DNA of 64,000 nt. Origin: Acetobacteraceae bacterium. GTDB taxonomy: Bacteria > Pseudomonadota > Alphaproteobacteria > Acetobacterales > Acetobacteraceae. This document shows positions 28,047-37,206 of the stretch, piece after piece. The stretch is taken from NCBI GenBank assembly GCA_947475245.1, contig CANJLW010000004.1:161568-225567 (forward strand), in the 5' to 3' direction. The translations under genes and the position numbers were made by a program. The notes beneath the pieces are model-generated. The model saw only the letters and a program-made list of their open reading frames with translations, had not been told where the DNA came from and searched no databases. Each line of letters starts with the position of its first letter. Positions within the stretch are counted from its first letter, which is position 1.

Positions 28047-28711
28047 GCGAGACAAAAGGCCTGAACCGCCAGCAAATGGCGGATCGCATCGCGCGCGAAT
28101 TCCAGGACGGCTGGCTGGTCAACCTGGGCGTCGGCATCCCCGTCATGTGCTCCAACACCGATATTGGGGAGCGTGACATCGTCTATCACTCCGAAAACGG
28201 CGTGATCGGCTACGGCCCCGTCGCCGGCCCTGGGGAAGAAGACCTGAACCTGGTCAACGCCGGCGGGCAGAACGTCACGCTGAAGCCCGGCGCGTCGATC
28301 GTGCACCACGCCGACAGCTTCGCCGTCATCCGCGGCGGGCATATCGATGTCACGGTCATGGGCGCCTACGAAGTTTCCATGACCGGCGATTTCGCCAACT
28401 GGAAGCTCACCGGACAAAAAGGCGGCGGCATCGGCGGGGCGATGGACCTCGCCGCCTGCGCCAAGCGGGTGTTCATCATTCTGGAACACGTCACCCGCCG
28501 CAACGAACCGCGCCTGCTGTCGGCCTGCACCCTGCCCATCACCGCGCGCGGCGTGGTCAAGCTGGTGTCGACCAATTACGGCCTGTTCGAGCCGACCGGC
28601 GACGGCTTCCTGCTGCGTGAAATCGCCCCCGGCCTGACGGTCGACGAAATTCGCGCCACGACCGGCGGTAAGCTGACGGTCGCGGACGGGCTGAAAACCA
28701 TTCAGGTGTAA
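28043..28711 (+). CDS. 3-oxoacid CoA-transferase subunit B
   Basis: 222 residues from the ATG overlapping the subunit A stop. The catalytic Glu that forms the acyl-glutamyl-CoA thioester lies in SENGVIGYGP; LGVGIPVMCSN and KGGGIGGAMDLAACAKRV are further family marks. Whether the pair is the ketone-body (ScoAB) or the beta-ketoadipate (PcaIJ) enzyme cannot be decided, because no other genes of either pathway are adjacent. The two hydrolase genes that follow within a few bases suggest ester or polyester breakdown. Confidence 0.93.
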   Translation: MSETKGLNRQQMADRIAREFQDGWLVNLGVGIPVMCSNTDIGERDIVYHSENGVIGYGPVAGPGEEDLNLVNAGGQNVTLKPGASIVHHADSFAVIRGGHIDVTVMGAYEVSMTGDFANWKLTGQKGGGIGGAMDLAACAKRVFIILEHVTRRNEPRLLSACTLPITARGVVKLVSTNYGLFEPTGDGFLLREIAPGLTVDEIRATTGGKLTVADGLKTIQV

Positions 28712-28713
28712 TC

Positions 28714-29862
28714 ATGACCGAAAACACGCATTGGGTCGGAACCTGGACATCGACCCCGGCCCCGGCGGATGGAGTGTCGCTGAATTCGCCGACCATTCGG
28801 ATGTTCCCACGCGTCAGTCTCGGCGGCGATACAATCCGGGTGCGCATCTCCAACGCGCACGGCAACGACAAACTCACCATCGGCGCCGCCCATGTCGCCC
28901 TGCGCGCCACGGGTACGGCGATCCGCCCGGACACCGACCGCGTATTGACCTTCGGCGGAGCGACCTCCGCCGTCATCCCCACCGGATCGTTCCTGATCAG
29001 CGATCCGGTGTCGCTGACCGTAGCACCGCTCGCCGATCTCGCCGTCAGCATCTATATCCCCAACGATCTCACGCCCGCCTTCGGCGTCACCGGTCGCTAC
29101 GCTCGGCAGTTCAACTACATCTCCCCACCCGGCAACTTCGCCGGCGACGAGCACATCCCCGCCAGCCGCGTCACTGACGACTGGTACTTCCTGTCCGGCA
29201 TTGATGTCCTGACCACGCCCGACGTCGGCGGCATCGTAGCGCTTGGCGATTCGATCACCGACGGCAACATCTCCACCCACGACGCCTTCTGCCGCTGGCC
29301 CGACCAACTCGCGCGTCGCCTGATCGCGCGCGGTGGGCGCCGATTCGGAGTCATGAACCAGGGTCTCGGCGGCAACCGCATCCTGAACGACATTCGCGGC
29401 GACAGCGGCGTGCGCCGGTTCGATCGCGACGTTCTGGCGCAACCCGGAGTCACCCATGCCATCGTCGTGCTGGGCATCAACGACATCCGCAACCGCCGTG
29501 GCCTCGCATCCGAAAACGTCACCGCCGCCGGCATGATCGCCGGGCTGCATCAGATGACCCTGCGCGCCCATGCCCGCGGCATCAAAATCTTCGGCGGCAC
29601 GCTGACCCCGTTCGAGAACGAAACCTTCCTCCTCGGTGCCTATACGCTGGAGGGAGAGGCGAAGCGCCAAACCGTGAACGAATGGATCCGCAACAGCGGG
29701 GCGTTCGACGCGGTCATCGATTTCGACCTGCACCTGCGCGATCCGAAGCACCCGACCAGCATGCTGCCGGTCTACGATTGCGGCGATCACCTCCATCCCG
29801 GCGATATCGGCTATAATCGCATGGGCGACGTGATCGATCTGACGTTGTTCGAAAAGGCCTGA
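28714..29862 (+). CDS. SGNH/GDSL-family hydrolase
   Basis: 382 residues. An N-terminal beta-sandwich-like region (1-165) precedes the SGNH domain: GDS block with Ser180 (VALGDSITDGN), the Gly block (NQGLGGNRIL), the Asn block (VVLGINDIR) and the Asp/His block (DCGDHLHPGD). This layout resembles lysophospholipase L1-like and carbohydrate-esterase proteins. No signal peptide is seen, so it should be cytoplasmic. It starts 2 bases after the CoA-transferase B gene and ends 2 bases before the HSL hydrolase. Confidence 0.9.
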   Translation: MTENTHWVGTWTSTPAPADGVSLNSPTIRMFPRVSLGGDTIRVRISNAHGNDKLTIGAAHVALRATGTAIRPDTDRVLTFGGATSAVIPTGSFLISDPVSLTVAPLADLAVSIYIPNDLTPAFGVTGRYARQFNYISPPGNFAGDEHIPASRVTDDWYFLSGIDVLTTPDVGGIVALGDSITDGNISTHDAFCRWPDQLARRLIARGGRRFGVMNQGLGGNRILNDIRGDSGVRRFDRDVLAQPGVTHAIVVLGINDIRNRRGLASENVTAAGMIAGLHQMTLRAHARGIKIFGGTLTPFENETFLLGAYTLEGEAKRQTVNEWIRNSGAFDAVIDFDLHLRDPKHPTSMLPVYDCGDHLHPGDIGYNRMGDVIDLTLFEKA

Positions 29863-29864
29863 CA

Positions 29865-30794
29865 ATGCCCGTCGATCCGCAAATTCAGGCGCTGCTCACC
29901 CTGCGCGCGGCGCTGCCGCCGTTGCACACGCTGTCGGTCGCCGATGCCCGCGTGCAAATGGGCGCGCGCGCCATCCCCGGCCTGCGCATCCCGCCCGTCG
30001 CCTCCGTCGTCAATCGCGACATGCAGGGACCGAACGGCTCACTGCCGCTGCGCATCTATACCCCGAACGGCATCGGCCCCTTCCCGCTGCTGGTGTTCTT
30101 CCACGGCAGCGGCTTCGTCGTGTGCAGCCTGGATACGCACGACGCCATGTGCCGCAATCTCTGCGCGGGTGCCGGCTGCGTCGTCGTCTCCGTCGATTAC
30201 CGCCTGGCCCCCGAGCATAAATTCCCCGCCGCGCCCGACGACTGCCTCGCCGCCACGCGCTGGGCGGCGATGAACGCCGGCGCGCTGAACGCGGATTCCA
30301 GCCGTATCGCCGTCGGCGGCGACAGCGCGGGGGGCAACCTCGCCGCCGTCACCGCGCTGCGCGTGCGCGATGAGGGCGGGCCGAACCTCGCCGCCCAACT
30401 GCTGATCTATCCCGTGACCGACTACATCGAACCGGGTACGCCCTCGATGGAGGAGAATGCCGAGGGCTACGGCCTGACCAAGGCCGGCATGGCATGGTTC
30501 TGGAACCATTACGTGAAGGATGCCGCCGACGGCACCCATCCCCACGCCGCGCCGATCCGTTCGGCGTCCCTCGCCAACCTGCCGCCCGCCTGGGTCGCGA
30601 CCGCCGAATACGATCCGCTGCGCGACGAGGGCGAATACTACGCCGAAGCCCTGCGCAAAGCCGGCGTACCGAACGAGATGAAACGCTGGGCCGGCATGAA
30701 CCACGGGTTCTTCTTCTTCCCCGGCATCGTCGATAAATCCGGCGAAGCCATCGACGAAGCCTGCCTCTGGCTGCGCCGCGTTTTCGGCAACTGA
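29865..30794 (+). CDS. Alpha/beta hydrolase, hormone-sensitive-lipase family
   Basis: 309 residues. The oxyanion motif is HGSG (FFHGSGFVV) in place of the usual HGGG; the nucleophile Ser is in GGDSAGGN; the Asp is in EYDPLRDEG and the His in MNHGFFF. It should hydrolyse short-chain esters. It is the fourth gene of a tight group with the CoA-transferase and SGNH genes (gap 2 bases). Confidence 0.92.
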   Translation: MPVDPQIQALLTLRAALPPLHTLSVADARVQMGARAIPGLRIPPVASVVNRDMQGPNGSLPLRIYTPNGIGPFPLLVFFHGSGFVVCSLDTHDAMCRNLCAGAGCVVVSVDYRLAPEHKFPAAPDDCLAATRWAAMNAGALNADSSRIAVGGDSAGGNLAAVTALRVRDEGGPNLAAQLLIYPVTDYIEPGTPSMEENAEGYGLTKAGMAWFWNHYVKDAADGTHPHAAPIRSASLANLPPAWVATAEYDPLRDEGEYYAEALRKAGVPNEMKRWAGMNHGFFFFPGIVDKSGEAIDEACLWLRRVFGN

Positions 30795-30811
30795 TATCCG
30801 GAGGAACCGGC

Positions 30812-31123
30812 ATGGCGCTGCAACTTCGTCCAAACTGCGAGGCGTGCGACAAGGACCTGCCGCCGCACGCCGCCGACGCGCGCATTTGCAGCTACGAGTG
30901 CACTTTTTGCGCCGGCTGCGTCGACACGCTGCTGGGCAACGTCTGCCCCAACTGCGGCGGCGGCTTCAGCCCACGCCCGATCCGCCCGGCCACCGTCCGG
31001 CGCCCCGGCGTCGGTCTGCCGCACCAACCGGCCTCCACCAACCGCGTGCACCTGAAATGGGACCACGAGAACATCGCCGCCTTCACGGCGACGATCCGCG
31101 CCATTCCCCCAGAGGAAAGATAA
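30812..31123 (+). CDS. DUF1272 zinc-ribbon-like protein
   Basis: 103 residues. The first half has paired Cys residues (NCEACDKDL, ICSYECTFCAGC, VCPNCGGGF) typical of DUF1272, probably binding zinc. The second half is an unassigned tail. GGAGG lies upstream of the ATG and the gap to the HSL gene is 17 bases, so it belongs to the same transcript. The function is unknown. It ends 5 bases from the stop of the convergent CopD-like gene. Confidence 0.85.
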   Translation: MALQLRPNCEACDKDLPPHAADARICSYECTFCAGCVDTLLGNVCPNCGGGFSPRPIRPATVRRPGVGLPHQPASTNRVHLKWDHENIAAFTATIRAIPPEER

Positions 31124-31128
31124 CGACC

Positions 31129-31572
31129 CTAGCGCATCACTCCCAGCGCGATCGTCAACAGACCCAGCACCAGATTCAACCCGATCATCTTCCGGATCCC
31201 GTCCAGCGCCGCGACCTTCGTCGGCCGATCCTCCGCCGTCCGGAACTGCTTGTACGGCCCAAAGAAAATCGCCAGAAAAATCGCGCCCATCGCCAGGCCC
31301 AGAGTCAACATCGCATGGATCGGCCAGGGCACGCCCGCCATCCCACCGTAGATCCCGAACAACATCGCCAACCCGGTCAGGATCGACAGCGGCATCGCAT
31401 GCCACACGATCAGGAAAAACCGTCGAAAAACCGCCGTATGCAACGCCACACGCTCCGCCGGTTCCAACACTGCCAGGCTCGGCCTCAGCACGACATACGC
31501 AAAAAACATTCCGCCGACCCAAAGCACGACCGACAGCACATGCACGATCTTCAGCGCAACCAACCAGTTCAT
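31129..31572 (-). CDS. CopD-like integral membrane protein
   Basis: 147 residues with four predicted membrane helices (about 5-27, 48-70, 78-100, 125-145). The start LKIVHVLSVVLWVGGMFF has the His-containing first helix typical of the CopD/YphA-like family. Related proteins take part in copper or haem handling, but assignment here is by resemblance only. It overlaps the ParA gene by 4 bases (ATGA), so the two are translationally coupled. Confidence 0.8.
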   Translation of the reverse strand: MNWLVALKIVHVLSVVLWVGGMFFAYVVLRPSLAVLEPAERVALHTAVFRRFFLIVWHAMPLSILTGLAMLFGIYGGMAGVPWPIHAMLTLGLAMGAIFLAIFFGPYKQFRTAEDRPTKVAALDGIRKMIGLNLVLGLLTIALGVMR

Positions 31573-32207
31573 CGCAACAATCCCATCAGTTCATCAAGTA
31601 ACGCCCGCGTCTCGGCCGCGGCGGTCGAACGAGGCACGGTTTCTGTCACACCCAGCCCCTCGGCGAAAGCCGTGGCAAACGCGGTGCGATTGCCCAGACT
31701 GACCGCCAGCAACGGCAACCCTCGCCCAATCAGCCGTTCGGCGATCGTGTCGCGCAGCTTCGAACTCGGCGGCACCCGATTGAACACGATCGCGGCCCGC
31801 CGCTTTTCGTCCGCCGCCAGCTTCAACGTCCCCTCCGCCGCCCACGCATCCGGCTCACTCGGCTGTATCGGAATCAGAACCAGATCGGCGCCGCGAATGG
31901 CCAGACGCGCATCGGTGTCGATCTGGGGCGGCGTGTCGATGATGACGATGTCATGCTCCTGACGCAGCCGCTGCAACTCCGCCGCCAACCGCCATCCCGA
32001 CACGTCGGATAAGGTCAGCGGCACCGCCGGCTTCTCCCGCGCGGACCGCACGCCGAACCAGCGCGTCAGACTGCGCTGCGGATCGATGTCCAGCAGCGCC
32101 ACGCGCCGCCCACCGGCCAGACAAGTCGCCAGATTGGCCGCGAGCGTCGTCTTGCCGGTCCCGCCCTTTTGCTGCGCCACCGTGATCACGAACGCCATAT
32201 CGGTCAC
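31569..32207 (-). CDS. ParA/MinD-family ATPase, orphan
   Basis: 212 residues. The deviant Walker A is QQKGGTGKTTLA near residue 15, Walker A' LLDIDPQRSL and Walker B VIIDTPPQ. Such ATPases move plasmids, chemoreceptors or other cargo on the nucleoid. No ParB or cargo gene is adjacent and it is not a chromosomal parA, which would be longer and next to parB/gidB. A possible start one codon group later (ATG at 32198) differs by three residues. Confidence 0.88.
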   Translation of the reverse strand: MTDMAFVITVAQQKGGTGKTTLAANLATCLAGGRRVALLDIDPQRSLTRWFGVRSAREKPAVPLTLSDVSGWRLAAELQRLRQEHDIVIIDTPPQIDTDARLAIRGADLVLIPIQPSEPDAWAAEGTLKLAADEKRRAAIVFNRVPPSSKLRDTIAERLIGRGLPLLAVSLGNRTAFATAFAEGLGVTETVPRSTAAAETRALLDELMGLLR

Positions 32208-32267
32208 CTCTCCACCAATGCCCGCGCGCAGAGGATCAGATGCGGCAACAGGAAACCAGCGAAGTCT

Positions 32268-34049
32268 TTATGGAGCCATGCCCGCTTGTCGCAAAAACGC
32301 CACATGCCGCGCCAGCAAGCCAGGCGCCAGCGGCGATTGCTCCATCAGTTGGGACAAACTGAAATGCGGGTTCAACGTCATCAGCCTATCCGCGACCTCC
32401 CGCGCCGCCGCCAGATCGCCCATCCCAACCAAGGCCCCGGCCAATACCCGCAGGTTGGGGATCAACAAACCGTTGCCGCTGGCCGATCGCCGCCCCCACG
32501 CCACCGCCTGTTCATACTCACCCGCCGCGTAATGCCCCAGGCCCAGCGCAAATTCCGCGAAGAACCCCTGCGGATCGTAGGGGGAGCACGTCATCGCATG
32601 CTGCGCATGATCCAATGCGACCTTTCCGTCGGCGGACCAGCCCTGCACCACGCTGCTTAGCGTCCAGGCGATGAACGATGTCGGCCCCGCCGCCCGCGCC
32701 CGTTCCATATAGTACCGCGCCGACCCCAGATCGCGCCGCGTCATCGCCAGCATGAAGCCGTGCACGGACAGGGCGACCGGATCGGAATGCGTGCGTTCCA
32801 ACGCGGCGGTGGAAAACCGCGTCGCGTCCTCGACATCCTGTGCGGCAGCGTTGGACCACCCCTGCGCGATGCGCAGCAAATGCCACATCGCGGCGTGGGA
32901 ACAGGCCGGCCCGTGCAACGGATCATAGGCCATCGCCTGTTGCAGCATGCCGCGGGCCAACTCGAAATCCGATCGCCGCAGCGAGTACATCAGATTGAAC
33001 GCCTGCAGGACCAGATCGTAGCAGGTCATGCTGTCGGGATGCAGCCACTTGGCGCGAGTCAGTTCCTCATGTCGCAGAGCCGGAGCAAAACACGCCACGA
33101 TATCGCCCACGACACGGTCCGTCGCATCCAGCAGCAGTTCCGCCTCCGCCTCGAACCGCCACGGCCGGATCAGCTTACCGGTGGCGGTCTCCAACAGCTC
33201 CGCCGTCAGAGTCATGCGTGCCCCGACGCGACGCAGCCCACCGGTCAGCAGAAACCGCACCCCCAGCGCGGCACCGATCTCCCGCCGATCCAGCGGAGAC
33301 TCCGCATAGGCCAGACTCGCGCCATGCCCGATCACCAACAAATCCTCGATGCCGGCCAGCCGATGCACCACCGCTTCAACGATGCCGTCGGCAAACCAGC
33401 CATCCTCCGCCGCTGTGGACTGAACCCGAAACGGCAGCACGGCGATCGACGGCCGATCGTCCGGCAACGACGGTGCCCCAGCCAACGCGAAACGCGGCGG
33501 CGCGCTTGTCGCCACGCGGAACGCCCGCACCGGGCGGGAGACATGCTTCAGCGACAATTCACCCAGATCCGCCAATTCCACGCCGGAACGGCCCGACACC
33601 TGATCGGCGCAGGATTTTGAAACCACGATCCCGCCCGGCTCCGCCGCCGCCTGCAACCGCGCCGCCAAATTGACGTCGTCGCCGAAAATATCGTTCGGCT
33701 CCACGATCGCATTGGCGATGTTGATGCCGATGCGCAGCAGCAGCGGCGTCGCGCGCGGCTCGCCGGCCGCCTCCGCCAGCCGCTCCTGAATCCGCAACCC
33801 GCAATCCACCGCGTCGCCCGCCGCGTCGAACATCGCCAGGAAACCGTCACCCGTGCTCTTGACGATGCTGCCGACATGCGTGGCAATCGCGGGTTCCACG
33901 ACATCGCGCATCAGACTCATCAGCCGCAAATGGGTCGGCAGCTCCGCGCGCTCCATCAACGCGGTATAGCTCGCAAAATCCGCCGACATCACCGCCACCA
34001 GCTTCCGCAATCCGCTCGATGGAGTAACATTCGCGCCGCCCGACGCCAT
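32268..34049 (-). CDS. Class III adenylate/guanylate cyclase with TolB-like and TPR-like regions
   Basis: 593 residues from the ATG at 34049, which follows GGGGAGGAGCG. The cyclase domain (1-180) keeps both metal-binding Asp residues (Asp24 in SADFASY, Asp68 in STGDGFL) and the transition-state Asn127 and Arg131 (DDVNLAARL), so it looks active. Residues about 215-340 (SIAVLPFRVQS.. GVRFLLTGGLRRVG) resemble the TolB amino-terminal-like domain found after cyclases in rhizobia. The rest is TPR-like. No membrane segment is seen. It is divergent from the CaiB-type gene. Confidence 0.9.
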   Translation of the reverse strand: MASGGANVTPSSGLRKLVAVMSADFASYTALMERAELPTHLRLMSLMRDVVEPAIATHVGSIVKSTGDGFLAMFDAAGDAVDCGLRIQERLAEAAGEPRATPLLLRIGINIANAIVEPNDIFGDDVNLAARLQAAAEPGGIVVSKSCADQVSGRSGVELADLGELSLKHVSRPVRAFRVATSAPPRFALAGAPSLPDDRPSIAVLPFRVQSTAAEDGWFADGIVEAVVHRLAGIEDLLVIGHGASLAYAESPLDRREIGAALGVRFLLTGGLRRVGARMTLTAELLETATGKLIRPWRFEAEAELLLDATDRVVGDIVACFAPALRHEELTRAKWLHPDSMTCYDLVLQAFNLMYSLRRSDFELARGMLQQAMAYDPLHGPACSHAAMWHLLRIAQGWSNAAAQDVEDATRFSTAALERTHSDPVALSVHGFMLAMTRRDLGSARYYMERARAAGPTSFIAWTLSSVVQGWSADGKVALDHAQHAMTCSPYDPQGFFAEFALGLGHYAAGEYEQAVAWGRRSASGNGLLIPNLRVLAGALVGMGDLAAAREVADRLMTLNPHFSLSQLMEQSPLAPGLLARHVAFLRQAGMAP

Positions 34050-34125
34050 CGCTCGCTCCTCCCCCACCTGTCGCCACAAACGCCGAACCGGATTAGAATC
34101 CAACCCGACAGACAATACCGGAGCA

Positions 34126-35328
34126 ATGTCCATGACGACGCCGCTGGCTGGCATCACCGTGCTCGATTTCGGGCAAATCTACCAGGGACCCTATGCCACG
34201 TTCCTGATGGCAAAAGCCGGCGCCAACGTCATCAAAATCGAACCACCGGGAGGAGAACCGCTGCGCCGCCGCGTGCTCGCCACCGGAGAGGGCGATACAA
34301 CCCTGCCCATGGCCATGCTGAACGCCAACAAGCGCGCCATCACCCTGAACCTGAAAACCGACCGCGGACGCGCCCTGCTGCGGGAACTCGTCTCCCGCGC
34401 CGACGTGCTGCTGGAAAACTTCTCCCCCGGCACGATGGACGATCTCGGCGTCGGGTACGAGGTTCTGCGCGCGGTCAATCCGCGTCTGGTCTATGCCACC
34501 GGCACCGGGTTCGGCATCTCCGGCCCTGATCGCGACAACCTCGCCATGGACTTCACCATCCAGGCGGCGTCCGGCATCATGAGCGTGACCGGCCAACCCG
34601 ACGGCCCGCCCACCAAGGCCGGCCCGACGCTGGTCGATTTCATGGGCGGCATCCATCTGTATGCCGCCGTCATGACCGCCCTGTTTCAACGCGACCACAC
34701 CGGCGAAGGCCAGATGGTAGAGGTCGCGATGCAGGAAGCGGTCTACTCCTCACTCGCGGCGAGCTACGATTACAACTTCCGCACCGGCAAAATCCCGCCC
34801 CGCGCCGGCAACCGTCAGGCCGGCCTGTCCAGCGCCCCGTACAATACCTTTCCCACCACAGACGGCCACGTCGCCGTCCATGTCGTCACCGAAGGCCATT
34901 GGACCAACCTGCTGAAAGCCATGGGCCGCGAAGACCTGAACGACGATCCGCGCTTCAAAACCAACCCCGACCGCACCAAACACATGGCGGAAACCGAAGC
35001 CGTGGTCTCCGCCTGGACCAGCACCATGGACAAGATGTCCGTCGTCGCCGCCGCCAAGCGCTACAAGATCCCCTGCGCCCCCGTGCGCAACGCGATCGAG
35101 GTTATGAACGACGCCCACATGCACGAACGCGGCATGCTGGAACGGATCGAACACCCGTCACTCGGCCCGATCGTCGTCCCTAACTCCCCCCTGCGCCTGC
35201 ACGGTGCCGACAAGGTTCCCACCGCCCCCAGCCCCCGCCTCGGTCAACACAACGACGCCATCTACGGCGATTGGCTCGGCCTTGGCCCCGAAGGCGTCGC
35301 CGAACTCCGCCGAGACGGCGTCATCTGA
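34126..35328 (+). CDS. CaiB/BaiF family III CoA-transferase
   Basis: 400 residues. Family III enzymes move CoA between two acids. Marks: LAGITVLDFGQIYQGPYAT, GANVIKIEPPGGE, LLENFSPGTMDDLG, and the presumed catalytic Asp in NLAMDFTIQAASG. Acceptor and donor are unknown. Two in-frame ATGs lie at 34126 and 34132; GGAG is 2 and 8 bases upstream respectively, so the second may be the real start. It ends shortly before a perfect palindrome. Confidence 0.92.
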   Translation: MSMTTPLAGITVLDFGQIYQGPYATFLMAKAGANVIKIEPPGGEPLRRRVLATGEGDTTLPMAMLNANKRAITLNLKTDRGRALLRELVSRADVLLENFSPGTMDDLGVGYEVLRAVNPRLVYATGTGFGISGPDRDNLAMDFTIQAASGIMSVTGQPDGPPTKAGPTLVDFMGGIHLYAAVMTALFQRDHTGEGQMVEVAMQEAVYSSLAASYDYNFRTGKIPPRAGNRQAGLSSAPYNTFPTTDGHVAVHVVTEGHWTNLLKAMGREDLNDDPRFKTNPDRTKHMAETEAVVSAWTSTMDKMSVVAAAKRYKIPCAPVRNAIEVMNDAHMHERGMLERIEHPSLGPIVVPNSPLRLHGADKVPTAPSPRLGQHNDAIYGDWLGLGPEGVAELRRDGVI

Positions 35329-35336
35329 TTGTCATC

Positions 35337-35365
35337 CCGCATACCTCTCCCGGAGAGGTATGCGG
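35337..35365. terminator. Perfect 14-bp inverted repeat after the CoA-transferase gene
   Basis: ccgcatacctctcc (35337-35350) and ggagaggtatgcgg (35352-35365) are exact reverse complements around one base. It shares the acctctcc/ggagaggt core of the REP-like repeats near 24.3 kb. No T-run follows, so it may block 3' exonucleases rather than terminate. Confidence 0.7.
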
Positions 35366-35490
35366 AGACGGTTGACCCCAATCGGCACCGGGGAACCGCC
35401 GGGGGTTTATTCTTGGTTTGCAGGGCCTGTTACGATAAACGGAGGCCGAATGCGGCCCGATGCCGCGTGCCGAACACCAGGAAAGACTGA

Positions 35491-37206
35491 ATGCCAAGGA
35501 CCGTGCTGGTCGTCCACGACCTACATCCCCACATGCTCGCCCTCCGGTATCACCTCAACAACCTCCTCGGCGATCAACTCCTGAATTTTCCGGAAGGATC
35601 GATCAACAGCCCGGCCAATGTCGGCGACCTCGCCCGCGCCGTCGCCGCTTCGCCGGACACTCGCGTGGTCTGCTGCGAACTGGTGTAACCCGCGCGCGCG
35701 CCGATCGGCGATCTCAATCTGCGTTCCGTCGTCCCGGTCGCGCATCCGATCCAGCAAACGCTGCGGCGCTACGAAAACTGGGCGCGCACCAAGGATTATC
35801 TGATCGACGGAGCCACCGACGCCAACGGTCGCCCGGTCGTCGATGCCCCCCGCTTCGTGGCCGAAGCGATCGAAAAGCAGGCGGTGCTGTATCCCCTGGC
35901 GAACTTCCATCTTGGCCTCCTGTCCGGCGGGCGAGCGGATGTGGACCCGACGACGGCGGCACAGGTCGGGCAGACGCTGGTGGAGGAAACCCGCGCGCTG
36001 CTGGTCGATTTTCCGCACATCTCGCTGCCCATCGTCATGCTTGAAGTCGCGCAGGTCGGCGCGGCGCCGCAAACTCCGATGAACCTGGGCTTCGACACCG
36101 CGAACGAGCTGCTGGCCCATCTCACGGACTGGCAAAAGCGCTTTCCGCCCGATTTGTTCGCCACCCTGTGCGCCGTCAACGCCCCCGATCTGACCTTCTT
36201 CGACGCCGTCGCGCGCGGTTTCGTCGACCGGGCGCCGCTGTCCGCCGAAAAGCGCGCCGCGGTGCTGAAGGTGATCGACGAAGCGGCGGAAATCACCCAA
36301 CACCGTCTGACCGGCGCCGTGCAGGTCACCACGCCGCCGGCATCGCGCCGATCCGGCCTCGCCGGTTCGTTCGTCGAAGCCGATCCCGCCCTGGGGTGGC
36401 GTCTGCGCCCGAACGGCGCGCGCGACATCGTCATTCTCGGCCGCGATCTGGTGATGGATACCGACGCCGCCGGCTGCCGCCCGGTCATCGGCCAACCCGC
36501 GATGGGGGAGAAAACCGTCGCCGTCTACGGGTGTTCGACCATGTACGGCTGGTCGATCGCGGCGGAAGAAACCGCCTGCTCCGTCCTGCAATCCATGCTG
36601 CCGACCTGGCGGGTGGAAAATCACGGCGTCCCCGGCTACGGCCAGAACCACAACATCATCCAGTTGGAACGCAACAGCCGCTGGGAGAGCGCCGAATTCG
36701 TCACCTTCGGCTGGATCGGCGACCATCTGCGCCGCAACGTCGCCGACGTGTCCCACGTCAAGCTGATCCAGTACTCGATCCCGCACGACTCCCCGGTGGA
36801 GGTCTATCCGCGCGCCGGCCTGACCCCGACCGGGGCGTTGGAAGTCCGCGCCGTCCCCGCCAAACGCCCGGAACTGCTGACCATCGACGTGCGTGAGTTC
36901 GAGACCGACATCTATTACCGCGAACTCGTCTGCTTCCATCTGTTCAAGCGCGCGCACGAGATTGTCACCGAAAACGGCGGACATTTCTTTGTTACATCGC
37001 TGTGGGAAGTTCCCTCGGAACAAATGCAGCGCTGGTTGGCCGATGCGGGCATTCCCTGGTTGAACGCAAGCCTGCACGGAGAGGAATACCAAAGCCTGCC
37101 TGACGACGGCCATGCCAACGCGAAGGCCCACCGCATCTACGCCGAAAAAATGCACGCATACCTGATGGCTCACACGAACCGGCAAAAAGGCACGACCGAA
37201 GCATGA
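35491..37206 (+). pseudogene. SGNH-hydrolase-like gene interrupted by an in-frame TAA
   Basis: One reading frame of 571 sense codons runs from the ATG at 35491 (AGGAAAG upstream) to 37206 but for a TAA at 35686-35688 (codon 66). The 56 codons after the stop (APIGDLNLRSVVPVAHPIQQ and on) read as normal protein in the same frame, so the two halves belong together. The second half could still be made from a GTG at 35857 (449 residues). Its C-terminal part has SGNH-like blocks: YGCSTMYGW with the presumed nucleophile Ser, NHGVPGYGQ, and DDGHANAKAH. Function unknown; it is coupled to the carbamoyltransferase gene by a 4-base overlap. A point mutation, a sequencing error or readthrough are all possible. 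Confidence 0.75.

Noticed and set aside
35857..37206. Intact stand-alone gene beginning at GTG 35857
   Set aside because: Upstream codons back to 35491 are in the same frame and protein-like, apart from a single TAA; no ribosome site is seen before 35857. I kept it as the second half of an interrupted gene.
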